NCBI GenBank assembly: GCA_900473045.1
Contig: UCKS01000055.1
Coordinates: 1 to 41,530, forward strand
From: Hyphomicrobiales bacterium
Lineage (GTDB): Bacteria > Pseudomonadota > Alphaproteobacteria > Rhizobiales > Rhizobiaceae
DNA length: 41,530 nt
Direction of reading: 5' to 3'
Under the pieces are notes generated by a model that saw nothing but the letters and a program-made list of their open reading frames with translations, did not search any database and was not told the origin of the DNA. The translations under genes and the position numbers were made by a program. This document shows, piece by piece, positions 8,795-16,740 of this stretch; the first letter of the stretch is position 1; each line of letters starts with the position of its first letter.

Positions 8795-8960
8795 CGGTGA
8801 TCCCCCCGTTTTTAGCGGGACTCTGCAGTAGAATTCACGCAGCTATTTTCAGTTTCTGTGCGGTCGTGATGCCGCCGATGTCCATATTGGGCCGTTCATT
8901 GTTGTACGTCCATAGCCATGTTGGAATGGTGTCCGGTAACTCCACCCGATTCCATCTCGG
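8795..8960 (-). mobile_element. IS3-type transposase C-terminal remnant
   Basis: The minus strand encodes LPDTIPTWLWTYNNERPNMD then IGGITTAQKLKIAA and a stop at about 8836. This is the standard C-terminus of IS3/IS481-type transposases (YNNERPNM..GGITP). Downstream a run of Gs (GGGGGGATCACC on the minus strand) looks like the element end. Only about 165 bases survive. The fragment sits between the 622-residue gene and the TagB/F-like gene, so it separates two polysaccharide units. Confidence 0.75.
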
Positions 8961-8969
8961 AATCCGCAC

Positions 8970-10838
8970 TTATAGACCCGAGTGCTTTTTTCGCATTGCT
9001 GACAGATATTTATCCTCATCACTGGTGAGGACCCCCGAATGGATTCCAACGTTTTTCTGCGAAACTGAAGGGTTAAAATACATCAACTCCTCGGAACCAC
9101 TGTAGTGTCCCAAAAGATTACGGGCAGTCGCCTCGCGGAGTGCCGACGATTTAACCCAATCCTCGAAAAACAGATCAATGAATCGATGGTCGTTATTTAC
9201 ACGAGTTACACTTACGACCCCCTTACGATAGGCGTCGAGCTTCTTCTTTTTGGAATTTACAAATTGTTTTGCGGTCGCTGTAAAGAATAAATTAAGCTGG
9301 CGCTGATCCGCCATTTGGTCTAAAATTCCGCGATTTACAGATACATATGTCACATTGCCGGGTATGTAGCGAATCACATCAACCTTGTTCGTGCCGATGG
9401 CATTGTTGAAAATTGCGATGTCGTCATCGTCAAAAAGAGCTTTTACTAACCTCTCGCTGAATCGGACCACGAATTCTGCGCAAAATTTGTCCACAGAGCG
9501 CTTTATTTTAGGCGGCCCTTTGGCCACCCGCGGGGGCTCCGTAGTTGTCTGCTGCGCGCAATAATCTCTCAAGAATTCGGCGATTATGTTATAGTAATTA
9601 ACTCCAAGCATTTCGCGAAGAAGACGATTGGCGTGCATGGTTTTATATTCAAAATACGTGGTATTCAAGTCGCAGAGAATGTAAAGGCGGAAAAATTTCT
9701 CCCAGAGTTCGCTTGAAATTGCTCCTTTAGCTGCATAATCATCTGATAGCTCCTCAACACCGGCCGGACCCTGGTAGATCATTGGCTCGGAATCGGCGCC
9801 ATCATTGATGAAATCAGCGTTTCCAACCCCAGGCATTTCTTTCGTGATGGCATAGCCTCGGAAGGCGTCAAATACTGCGCTCGATCCGGTCCATCCAAAT
9901 CCTCCAACAAAGACCTTTTTTGGCCCCGAGCGCTGATCCAATTGTGTAATGAAATCCCGGCTTGAATCGCTCGCGGGTTCAAGTGCTAGCTTCGCTGCTC
10001 CGTATTCTGCCCTGATGATCAGCTGAAGCGCGTTAAATATGGCCGTGATATTTTTAGATTCTAGGCGGTTCCGAAGCTGGACATCCTTAATTTGGCTGGC
10101 CTCATGAGCCTCTAGCAGGCAGCCTGGTTTGGTCGTCGCTAAAAACAGCCTGTTCGTTATATTGAGAAGAGTAAGGCTATCCGCTTCAACCATCTCGGCC
10201 GGCTGACCGACCCGCGGTGGAAACATTCTATCCCCACCGTTGAGCTTTCCCGGTATCCTGAGCAACAGAACCTTCTTTGCGTCCTGCACGCCGTCCGTAG
10301 TGAGCCTATCGAGTATAAAGGACAAGTCTTCCGTGCAGCCCAATGCAAAGGCCATGTATGAGATATAAATGATCATCCGTTCAAAGAGCGGCCTGGAATG
10401 ATGAATTTGAAATTGGGCCAGCCACCAATTAGGCTCTCCGATTTTTTCTCTGTTCGACCATATCCACGATCGAACTTCGTCGGGGAAACCAAACGTATTG
10501 CATCGAGCAACCAAAGCCGAGTGTTGGAGAGTGGTTCCTTCCGCGAGCCAATATGCTGCCTGGTTGAGATTGTTATCCATCGCAGCTTGCAGACCACAGA
10601 GAAAGACAAGTTTCTTCCAATTTCTTACGTCCGTCGCAATAAAGGGCGCAAAGCAAATTTCGGCGTTAAATTTGAAGGCGAGACCGAACCGGCCGTCCTT
10701 TGCGTGACTACGAGCAGCCGCACAATACCGGTCTCTAACAAACAACAGGGGGCTGAAGCCACGATGTTGATATTCGCCGTAGCGTGTTCCATTTTGAGAA
10801 ATTACGAATTTATTCGCCAAAAATTGCTTCAACAACAA
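8970..10838 (-). CDS. P-loop protein, possibly sulfotransferase-like, 622 residues
   Basis: The gene starts at a TTG (10838) with a strong GGAGG four bases upstream. A helical N-terminal half of ~300 residues has no motif that I recognise. A nucleotide-binding-like loop VFVGGFGWTGSSAVFD is found at residues 309-324. It resembles the 5'-phosphosulfate loop of PAPS-dependent sulfotransferases, and a later strand and helix (VTYVSVNRGILDQMADQ, about 490-510) could hold the 3'-phosphate contact. If so it would sulfate a surface glycan; the alternative is another P-loop NTPase. It overlaps the end of the truncated upstream gene by ten bases. The stop lies beside an IS3 remnant, so the C-terminus could have been altered by insertion. 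Coding is secure; the function is a guess. Confidence 0.75.
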   Translation of the reverse strand: MLLKQFLANKFVISQNGTRYGEYQHRGFSPLLFVRDRYCAAARSHAKDGRFGLAFKFNAEICFAPFIATDVRNWKKLVFLCGLQAAMDNNLNQAAYWLAEGTTLQHSALVARCNTFGFPDEVRSWIWSNREKIGEPNWWLAQFQIHHSRPLFERMIIYISYMAFALGCTEDLSFILDRLTTDGVQDAKKVLLLRIPGKLNGGDRMFPPRVGQPAEMVEADSLTLLNITNRLFLATTKPGCLLEAHEASQIKDVQLRNRLESKNITAIFNALQLIIRAEYGAAKLALEPASDSSRDFITQLDQRSGPKKVFVGGFGWTGSSAVFDAFRGYAITKEMPGVGNADFINDGADSEPMIYQGPAGVEELSDDYAAKGAISSELWEKFFRLYILCDLNTTYFEYKTMHANRLLREMLGVNYYNIIAEFLRDYCAQQTTTEPPRVAKGPPKIKRSVDKFCAEFVVRFSERLVKALFDDDDIAIFNNAIGTNKVDVIRYIPGNVTYVSVNRGILDQMADQRQLNLFFTATAKQFVNSKKKKLDAYRKGVVSVTRVNNDHRFIDLFFEDWVKSSALREATARNLLGHYSGSEELMYFNPSVSQKNVGIHSGVLTSDEDKYLSAMRKKHSGL

Positions 10839-11119
10839 TGAACCTCCACAGCCGCTTCTTCAATGTGCTTCCTAAAATCGAGAACACGTTGTGTCAAATC
10901 AGCAATTCGCATCTCTGCACCGCGCTGACTAAAACTCCAATCAGGTTCATACTCAACGATGGCGAGGTTTATTCGTCCTCCCAACCTCCGGCTGAGCGCG
11001 ATTTCAAAAGAATTGTGGAAGGCTAACTCGTAAGGCCCCGTCGGGAGCTGTCTTGCGTCATGAAGTCGAAAATCGGAAGTCTTCACGCAACCATTAGAAT
11101 TAGCTTTATAGTCAAGCAT
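10829..11119 (-). pseudogene. 3' end of an unknown gene cut by IS66 debris
   Basis: About 95 codons remain (SDFRLHDARQLPTGPYELAF, then LGGRINLAIVEYEPDWSFSQ and a helical end RIADLTQRVLDFRKHIEE). The frame stays open into the IS66 tnpA fragment at 11114, where the native sequence ends. A methionine at 11119 lies at the junction and has no ribosome site. The stop overlaps the start of the 622-residue P-loop gene, which suggests the two formed an operon. The family is not recognised. Confidence 0.5.
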
Positions 11120-11265
11120 GCGATTGAAGTAATTGCGTCTGTTGAGCGCTGGCAGCGTTGGTCTCGCGAGGAGAAGGAACGCTTTAGACGCCAGCCTTGA
11201 GCTTGGAGCTCTCCTCTCCAAGGTTGCCCGCGCCGCCGGCATCCATGGCAGCCCAATGGCTTGGC
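11114..11265 (+). mobile_element. IS66-family tnpA remnant (copy A)
   Basis: The plus strand encodes HAIEVIASVERWQRWSREEK followed, after frame damage, by SKVARAAGIHGSPMAW. This matches the N-terminus of the IS66 TnpA copies at 31958 and 39676 in this window. It is degraded by frameshifts and ends near 11262. Its left edge cuts the gene at 10829-11119. Confidence 0.75.
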
Positions 11266-11543
11266 TTGCAGTCACAACCCGTTGTCAGTGCTATAGCTTG
11301 AGCACTAACGAGGCCCGAGAATTGTTCAACCGTTTTGGCCCGTCTGACCTGAGACCCCGATCTTCCTCCAGATTTTGGGGATCAGAGCAAAGCAACGAAT
11401 GACGGAACTGACCGATCTCTTGCTGGAGTACCACGAGCCCAACGCAGCCCATTATAGATGCGGGCGACGAGCCGGAACAAATGATGGAGGATTCCAGTTT
11501 GTGAGCAACTGGCTTGAGGACTGGATCCCCACGGGTCAGCTAG

Positions 11544-11582
11544 AGGCCTGAACTGCCGCTGCCCCCAAGCGGAGTCAGGCCT
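11544..11582. terminator. Long stem-loop with AGGCCTGA / TCAGGCCT arms
   Basis: The outer arms AGGCCTGA and TCAGGCCT pair, and an inner pair CCGCT/AGCGG sits inside. There is no T-run, so this may be a processing or attenuation structure rather than a classical terminator. Confidence 0.4.
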
Positions 11583-11698
11583 CGCCCCGAAGCCAAGCGG
11601 CGGTGTTCACAAAAATTCCTGTTCATATTGAGAACAAACAAGCGGCGTGACAGTTTGTATACAGCTGGCTTCGGTCCCACTCTCCCGACGCCGGTCAG

Positions 11699-11742
11699 AG
11701 GCCTGTCATCGCCTGCCTGAGCGACCAGGCCTCGCCTTTTTG
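11699..11742 (+). terminator. Rho-independent terminator with AGGCCTG arms
   Basis: AGGCCTG (11699-11705) pairs with CAGGCCT (11726-11732) and is followed by CGCCTTTTT. The arms are nearly the same as those of the hairpin at 11544. Confidence 0.55.
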
Positions 11743-11810
11743 AGATTTAGCAAATAACCGCCAGGTGATATCGCGCTCTGCCTTCATGCAGTGATACGTG
11801 AACGCATCAA

Positions 11811-11848
11811 ACCCGGCCGCTCTCGGTCAGGCGGCGGCTGGGTTTTAA
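11811..11848 (+). terminator. Probable terminator hairpin
   Basis: AACCCGGCCGC pairs with the downstream GCGGCGGCTGGGTT, with a small bulge, and runs into TTTT. No plus-strand gene lies directly upstream, so it probably belonged to a lost gene. Confidence 0.4.
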
Positions 11849-11916
11849 GTCTATCTCTCCCAACAAGTACTACCCGTTGGGCCGAGGTGCCCATTGGGTT
11901 CTCCTGTAGTGTCGGA

Positions 11917-11942
11917 ATAAAAAAGGCGGCCCGAAAGCCGCC
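11917..11942 (-). terminator. Rho-independent terminator of the RTX gene
   Basis: On the minus strand, GGCGGC and GCCGCC flank a six-base loop and are followed by TTTTTTATT. It lies 32 bases past the RTX stop codon. The terminator at 12866-12890 has the same arms. Confidence 0.85.
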
Positions 11943-11974
11943 TCTGCCGAATTTGATTCAATGCTTCACTTAGC

Positions 11975-12793
11975 CTACAAAACGAAATAACCCTTCGTAA
12001 GGGACACGGCATCGTCTAGATGGATGGCGAGATCAGCCTTTTTGTCGCCGTTGACATCGGCATAGATGTAGGTATCCGAGTTTGCCTTTTCGTAACGGAG
12101 TTCGCCTGCTTTCCCCCCAAAAGCCTTTGTGCCGATGAAGCTAAAGGCAACGCTCTTGGTGGTCTTCGAATTAGCGTCTATCGCCGACAGGTCAATCCTG
12201 TCTCCCTTGCTGCCTTCGAAATCGTAGACCGTGTCACGGCCCAATACAGCGCCCGTTGAGTCCTTGATGGACTTGTAGATAAACGTGTCGCTTCCAGCCT
12301 CTCCGCGAAGGTAATCACGGCCAATGCCGCCGGTGATTTTGTCATTTCCGGCCCCGCCGTAAATGGTGTCATTCCCAGCATTCCCAACCACGATGTCGTC
12401 ACCATTGTAGGCGTAGAGCTTGTCATCACCCTTTGCGCCTGAAATTTTGTCGTTTCCAGCGAGCGCTGCTTTGACCAAAGCCATATCGTCTGCAAGGCTG
12501 TAGGTGCTCGCAACCTTCACTATATCCTTCACTGCAATCTTGACGCCATCAATCGTTACCAAACGTTGGCCTTGGAAAAACCCACCATAACTCGTGACAG
12601 TTCCGCCAACCGGCGTCCCGTAGCTGTCGTATTTGAACCCTACGCCCTTAAATTCATCGGTCACGTCACCGTAGTAGGCGCGAAAAATCGTCCCACCATA
12701 GTAATAACTATCCGCGTAGTAGATGCTGCTGAAGTCGAGCGCCAACATGTTGGCACCCAACTCAAATGCCGGATTAATAGTAAAAGTCGCCAT
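11975..12793 (-). CDS. RTX (hemolysin-type calcium-binding) secreted protein
   Basis: The ATG at 12793 (MATFTINPAFELGANM) has GGGGGA just upstream and gives 272 residues. The N-terminal ~125 residues are tyrosine- and glycine-rich and carry no enzyme motif. RTX nonapeptides begin near residue 135 (GNAGNDTIYGGAGNDKITGG then IGRDYLRGEAGSDTF), and a serralysin-type C-terminal half follows (VYDFEGSKGDRIDLSAIDAN). Such repeats bind calcium outside the cell and mark cargo of type I secretion; the C-terminus is hydrophobic (GYFVL), as usual for the signal. No secretion ABC transporter is in the window. A clear terminator follows. It may be a surface or biofilm protein. Confidence 0.88.
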   Translation of the reverse strand: MATFTINPAFELGANMLALDFSSIYYADSYYYGGTIFRAYYGDVTDEFKGVGFKYDSYGTPVGGTVTSYGGFFQGQRLVTIDGVKIAVKDIVKVASTYSLADDMALVKAALAGNDKISGAKGDDKLYAYNGDDIVVGNAGNDTIYGGAGNDKITGGIGRDYLRGEAGSDTFIYKSIKDSTGAVLGRDTVYDFEGSKGDRIDLSAIDANSKTTKSVAFSFIGTKAFGGKAGELRYEKANSDTYIYADVNGDKKADLAIHLDDAVSLTKGYFVL

Positions 12794-12837
12794 ATTATCC
12801 CCCAAGATCAATATAGGACTCATATGACGGTTTCCGG

Positions 12838-13245
12838 TTACGGACAATTCAAAATGCAACACGGATAAAAAGGCGGCTTGGGGGCCGCCTTAGCATTGCT
12901 GGGACGACAGGGAGCCCAAGGCGAAAACCAGAGTTGGGCTGCCGCTTGGTTGCCGAAAACCTGACGGCTTTCGTTCACCATGCGCAGCTTCAGATTTTCG
13001 TTTTCGTGGGGATCATCGATCGTTTCGGTTGGTTTGGGCTCCGACGGTTCGGCGTGCTTGCCTGCGAAGTGCTTGGCGAGGACGCCGTAGCACTCGCGCA
13101 GGTACAAAATCACCTTCTCACGGACGTCATCATTGGAAATCCGCGATGTGTCGATGGTGAACAACCATCCATTGACGAGTTCAAGTTTGAGGCAGACCGC
13201 GTCCTGGTCCCCGCCACGACCGAAAGGTGTGGCCATGATGGCCAT
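12838..13245 (-). pseudogene. Phage antirepressor N-terminal domain (P22 Ant-like), truncated
   Basis: The frame encodes GMAIMATPFGRGGDQDAVCL, KLELVNGWLFTIDTSRI, REKVILYLRECYGVLAKHF and RQVFGNQAAAQLWF. This is the second half of the phage antirepressor N-terminal domain found in prophages of Rhizobiales. The first ~50-60 residues are missing; upstream sequence enters a 37-bp direct repeat. Near 12925 an extra C shifts the frame, because the family sequence SLGLPVVPAM appears one frame over. A terminator at 12866-12890 lies within the tail of this frame. It is a decayed prophage gene. Confidence 0.7.
12866..12890 (-). terminator. Rho-independent terminator
   Basis: On the minus strand, GGCGGC and GCCGCC flank a short loop and are followed by TTTTTAT. 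It probably ends the antirepressor transcript. It lies upstream of the RTX start, so the two genes are separate units. Confidence 0.75.
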
Positions 13246-13271
13246 ACCCTGTGCGGCGCTCCAGCGTCAGA

Positions 13272-13308
13272 CACGGACAAGCCATTGAGCCGAGATGATC
13301 TCGCTCAT
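13272..13308 (+). repeat. 37-bp direct repeat, copy 1
   Basis: This begins CACGGACAAGCCATTGAGCC and ends GATCTCGCTCAT. It matches 13647-13683 at 35 of 37 positions. The minus strand reads as a gene start (MSEIISAQ). Confidence 0.8.
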
Positions 13309-13480
13309 GGTGATGTACTTTGATGATGTTGAGAAACTTAAAAGCTTCGGGTAGGTTGAGGCCCAGCTGAACTGGATCGGATGCAACTCCCCAGGGCGGT
13401 TAGAGACCCGGCCGAAACCATCGGAGCCGGGTCTCGCGCTCAGCCGACTTTTACTTCTACGAGTGGCCGGCCGTCGTCGG

Positions 13481-13618
13481 CTATACCGATGACCGCGCCG
13501 ATGGACCGGCCGCTGCATCGCCGGCAGCTGTCGAGGGTGGCGATTTGGCGTCCTCAAGGTTGATGTAACTGCCCTCATGAACAAGCACGTTCGCTAAGGC
13601 ACGATCGAATTCGCCCAT
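13481..13618 (-). pseudogene. Endolysin (GH108-like) N-terminal fragment
   Basis: The ATG at 13618 has AGGAG seven bases upstream. The protein begins MGEFDRALANVLVHEGSYIN, which is the start of glycosyl-hydrolase 108 phage lysozymes, including the HEG motif with the catalytic glutamate. After about 20 residues the family sequence is lost and the frame stops at 13481. A separate coding scrap (IGAVIGIADDGRPLVEVKVG) continues one frame over to about 13455. A deletion has joined two phage genes. Confidence 0.5.
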
Positions 13619-13646
13619 TAGATATCTCCTGATGATTTTGATTAGC

Positions 13647-13683
13647 CACGGACAAGCTACTGAGCCGAGATGATCTCGCTCAT
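13647..13683 (+). repeat. 37-bp direct repeat, copy 2
   Basis: This is the second copy of the repeat at 13272-13308, with two mismatches. The repeats bracket the endolysin fragment and may mark a duplication or recombination between phage gene starts. Confidence 0.8.
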
Positions 13684-13780
13684 TGGGTTCTGCCGTGATC
13701 TGAAGGTAATTGCGTGGAGGCAAAGGAAGAGCTAAAGACGATCGCGCTTGTAGTGGTTTGGCCGAAAGACGCTGGAAAAT

Positions 13781-14155
13781 ATGAAGTCAATACCTAAGCT
13801 CGTTTTAGATCTTCAGGCCGCAGAATCTGGAAGTAGACGCTGGGACAGCGAGATCGCAAAAGCATTAGGATATGAACGCAAAATTGCGCTGCCTAAGCAT
13901 GGGAAACCAAAAATAGTTTATTGGACCGACTCACGGACGGGGATTAGAATTTCTATACCTCATTATTCAACAAGCGTTGACGCAGCCGCCGAACTCATTG
14001 AACTATTGCTCCCAGGCGCTTCAGTAGGGTTCACTTGGGCCGATATCCATTGTTCCGCTCGCATAGATGAGGGTTCGATATTTATCGGTTCGACGCCTGC
14101 TCTGGCCCTCTGTGCAGCCGCGCTCAGCACGATGCGCGCGCTCGGCGAAGTCTAA
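13781..14155 (+). CDS. Prophage hypothetical, ABA-sandwich-like
   Basis: This is a 124-residue protein with the layout of rhizobial phage proteins of the ABA-sandwich type: an N-terminal helix (IPKLVLDLQAAESGSRRWDS), a middle segment naming Y-T-S-like residues (PHYSTSVDAAAELIELLLPG), a tryptophan strand (VGFTWADIHCSARID) and a C-terminal ATPALALCAAAL-type helix (here STPALALCAAALSTMRALGE). Function in the phage is unknown. It lies on the strand opposite the other prophage genes and appears intact. The ribosome site is weak (GGAAAAT). Confidence 0.6.
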   Translation: MKSIPKLVLDLQAAESGSRRWDSEIAKALGYERKIALPKHGKPKIVYWTDSRTGIRISIPHYSTSVDAAAELIELLLPGASVGFTWADIHCSARIDEGSIFIGSTPALALCAAALSTMRALGEV

Positions 14156-14204
14156 GCTTCAGGCAGTACGATTGTTGGCGACTATGACGCCCGCAGCGCG
14201 ACCC

Positions 14205-15045
14205 TCAGATGCCGTATTTTTCTTTCATCGCGTTGACCGCGGAAACTCTGGCCCAATCATAATCGGGTCCTTCCAGCGGTCTGTCAAAGACGAGGAAGTC
14301 CACCCATCTTCCCGTCGAAACCCTGCGTGGTGAAAAGATTGGCCCCGCCGACCTAGTAGCCCGTCGTGTTCGCGGTCTCCATCGGAGTGTCCAGGATTGA
14401 TGAAGTGAGCGGGGTTTCTCCACCATTGATGTACATTTTGCAACGGCGCGTTGCGTTGTCGTAGGTGCAGCAGTAGACGGCTGGAACGTTGGCGGGCGGG
14501 AGTTGGCCGGCATCATTGACGATGTTCGAGCCATTGGCCCCAACATCGGTGAAGAGCGTTAGGCGGCGCGTGCCCGAGACGCTCCGGAAGAACCACCGCG
14601 GGGAGTAATCACCGCCGTTGTAGGCGGACATAATGTGCGCCGTGAGATTTCCGCTCGCGAGCGCAGACGAGACCGATAGAGCAACAATGAATGTGAACGA
14701 GCGCGGCACGACGGTTTCGTCCGGAACTGGCTTTTCCAACCGCAGATCCGAAGCGTTGGCGTTCCCATCGGAGAAGCTGATGACAGACCGGTCGTTCCAG
14801 TCAGCCCCGCCGTTAACAATGTTTTGCGCCGATCGCTGGCCAAAAATCGAGATGCCATTGCGACGGTCTCGGGATTTGAGCGAATAGCCGCCGCCGCCGC
14901 CCTGATCCATTCGCTCGGGATCGATAAAGTAGAGCAAGCCAGGCAGGGCGGCCACGTCCCGATCGTACGCCGACATCGTAATCTTCTTTGTCCCGGCTAG
15001 CCCGCGCGCCGCCGTGTCTTGTAGCTTGAGAAGGCGTCCGAACAT
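14205..15045 (-). pseudogene. LamG-like phage structural protein, broken at the C-terminus
   Basis: The 230-codon first part (MFGRLLKLQDTAARGLAGTK) has a jelly-roll type layout: SFTFIVALSVSSALASGNLT, RWFFRSVSGTRRLTLFTDVG, VPAVYCCTYDNATRRCKMYI. This is typical of concanavalin/LamG folds in tail or appendage proteins. A TAG at 14353-14355 ends the frame after TANTTGY, but coding resumes in the same frame (VGGANLFTTQGFDGKMGG) and then, after a shift, as FLVFDRPLEGPDYDWARVSA to 14205. So there is one nonsense codon and one frameshift. It sits just downstream of the SGNH-like gene on the same strand. Confidence 0.6.
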
Positions 15046-15056
15046 TCCATTACTCC

Positions 15057-15809
15057 TTAAACAGTGACATCGATACGGCTGATCGCCGCGTAGTTTGGCA
15101 TTGCATTTCCGTAATAGTCGGTGTCACCGGAACTATCCCGAAGACATGCTCGCGCACCGCTGGTTGGCCCCGCGGGGGCGCCGGCCGTTCCCCAATCTGC
15201 GATACCGATTTTTTGTCCTGTCCCCGTGGGCGTGCCAGAGAGCGTCACGCGAACGATCCCCGCTGCCGCGTTCTGCACGACGACGCTGCTGATCGTGACC
15301 GAATTTCCATCACCATTGTCGATCCAGCGCAGGCCGTAGTTGCCAGGATTACTCACGACCGAGGTATCAATCGCGAGGTTGCCAACCGGCACGTGGAACG
15401 TGATGTCCACCTGTGCGCCGGTACGAACGGCCGAGGTCGGATAAAGCGGCAACCACTTAGATCCTCCCAACGTCTGCCGGATGGGGCGCCCGTGATAAGC
15501 CCCGAGCCTGGCATACCCTGCCGCGGTGAGGTGTAGACCATCCGCGTGTGGCAGGAAGTACATCGGGCATACGCAGACGATGCTACGCCCTGTGCTTTCG
15601 ATCCCGGCCGCAAGCTGCGCCACTGGTACGTCAGAGTTCGCGAAGCCATAGTTCGTGAAAGCCGAGTTTTGATCGAGAAACATCCAGAAATCGCTAACCC
15701 CGGTTACATTCGCGAGGTCGGCTGAGACGTCATCCCGCGCGACCATTCTGGGGCTAGATGATGGGAGGCCGGGGAGTGGCGTTACGGTTAGGATGATGGG
15801 CTCTGTCAT
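15057..15809 (-). CDS. Phage SGNH-hydrolase-like fragment with beta-rich tail
   Basis: This 250-residue protein has the last SGNH block near residue 110 (HADGLHLTAAGYARLGAYHG), with the D-x-x-H pair seen in GDSL/SGNH esterases. The N-terminal nucleophile block (GDS) is not present. After the block, ~130 residues are beta-rich (VDITFHVPVGNLAIDTSV, GIVRVTLSGTPTGTGQKIGI). It may be the C-terminal two-thirds of a larger tail-associated esterase, with a short unrelated N-terminus. The start overlaps the stop of the upstream small gene (ATGA), so the order is native. Enzyme activity is doubtful without the nucleophile. Confidence 0.6.
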   Translation of the reverse strand: MTEPIILTVTPLPGLPSSSPRMVARDDVSADLANVTGVSDFWMFLDQNSAFTNYGFANSDVPVAQLAAGIESTGRSIVCVCPMYFLPHADGLHLTAAGYARLGAYHGRPIRQTLGGSKWLPLYPTSAVRTGAQVDITFHVPVGNLAIDTSVVSNPGNYGLRWIDNGDGNSVTISSVVVQNAAAGIVRVTLSGTPTGTGQKIGIADWGTAGAPAGPTSGARACLRDSSGDTDYYGNAMPNYAAISRIDVTV

Positions 15810-15994
15810 TGTCCCCGCTCATCTGCTCGGCGGACTGCTACGCCCAGCGCCTGCCACCTCTTAAACAAACGGTCGCCCGTGCTGTTTTCGGGGAGGAATC
15901 CATACCATTCCTCGCCTTCCGGGACGTTCAGTTTTGATCGGAGGTAGGTCTCGTAGTCCTCCAGCGCGCGGCACGCCTCCTCTAGTCTTGGCAA
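15806..15994 (-). CDS. Small phage protein, 62 residues
   Basis: The start is a TTG at 15994 with a strong GAGGAGG five bases upstream. The product is acidic and helical (LEEACRALEDYETYLRSKLN) and has a short aromatic middle (EEWYGFLPENSTGDRLFKRW). Its stop overlaps the start of the SGNH-like gene by four bases, which supports a real coupled gene. The family is not recognised. Confidence 0.6.
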   Translation of the reverse strand: MPRLEEACRALEDYETYLRSKLNVPEGEEWYGFLPENSTGDRLFKRWQALGVAVRRADERGQ

Positions 15995-16206
15995 ATTGAT
16001 CCTCCTCGCCGGCAGATGACCGGACGTTGCTGTGTGATGATGAAGAATTAATGGGCGGCCCGCAGTGCGAACGGCTGCCGTTAAATAGTATATCGACGCG
16101 GTAATCCGTCAACGAGCTACGATGCGCTGGCTGGGCTACAGTTACTAATGCTGAATTCGGGCTCAGAAACTAGATAGTAACGGCATCTATTTTAGGCCAG
16201 CCATTT

Positions 16207-16700
16207 TTACATTAACGGTATTGCCTTCGAAATCGTCACGCTCCAATGAACTATGAGGCAGTCTTTGACATCACCGATGACGATATCCGCGACCGGCATG
16301 TCGTGCAGCGGCTTCGCATAATCGTTGAGAGTCATTTCCCATTGGGCCTTGTGCATGGCATTCCGCCAATCGCCCTTGCGAGTAACAAGCAGCCCGTCCA
16401 TGCAATCCTTGAACGTCTTCACCTGCAGTGGTCGACGATCGGCACGAGGATCTTCGCCGCGAGCAAGTTGCAAACGAATCGCGTCGGCCTTCTCGCGCGC
16501 CAGCGCCAAGTTGACCGGGCAGTGCCCTGGCCGTATCCGCCAAGCCCGACTTCGTTACGCTCATCACCACGGCGCCAGATGAATACCCAGTTCTTGCTGC
16601 CGCCCTTCTGCGCCCTTAGGTAAAGGCCGTCGCCGTCACCGTAGATTCCGGGCTTGGAGATGGTCTTGATTTTCGTCTCGCTAAGCTTGTTCCGAGCCAT
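16207..16700 (-). pseudogene. P4-type phage integrase N-terminus, frameshifted and truncated
   Basis: The ATG at 16700 is preceded by GGAGG seven bases upstream. MARNKLSETKIKTISKPGIY then DGDGLYLRAQKGGSKNWVFI and GDERNEVGLGGYGQGTA are the N-terminal DUF4102 arm-binding domain of P4-type integrases. Coding continues in another frame from about 16509 (ALAREKADAIRLQLARGEDP, then WRNAMHKAQWEMTL, the start of the core-binding domain). It ends at 16207 before any catalytic residue. The protein is thus inactive. Its position at the edge of the prophage remnant fits the original prophage end. Confidence 0.75.
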
Positions 16701-16740
16701 GAAAAAACCTCCGCCGAACCGGCGGTTATCATAACGGTCA

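Larger units (their letters stand above)
11266..11916. other. Gene-free, hairpin-rich intergenic stretch
   Basis: No convincing gene is seen in these ~650 bases. The stretch holds three strong stem-loops, listed separately, and short coding-like scraps. It marks the boundary between IS66 debris and the RTX gene. Confidence 0.5.

Noticed and set aside
8614..9105. Plus-strand open frame of 163 codons opposite the polysaccharide genes
   Set aside because: It has no family likeness, lies antisense to the TagB/F-like gene and to a clear IS3 remnant, and has no ribosome site.
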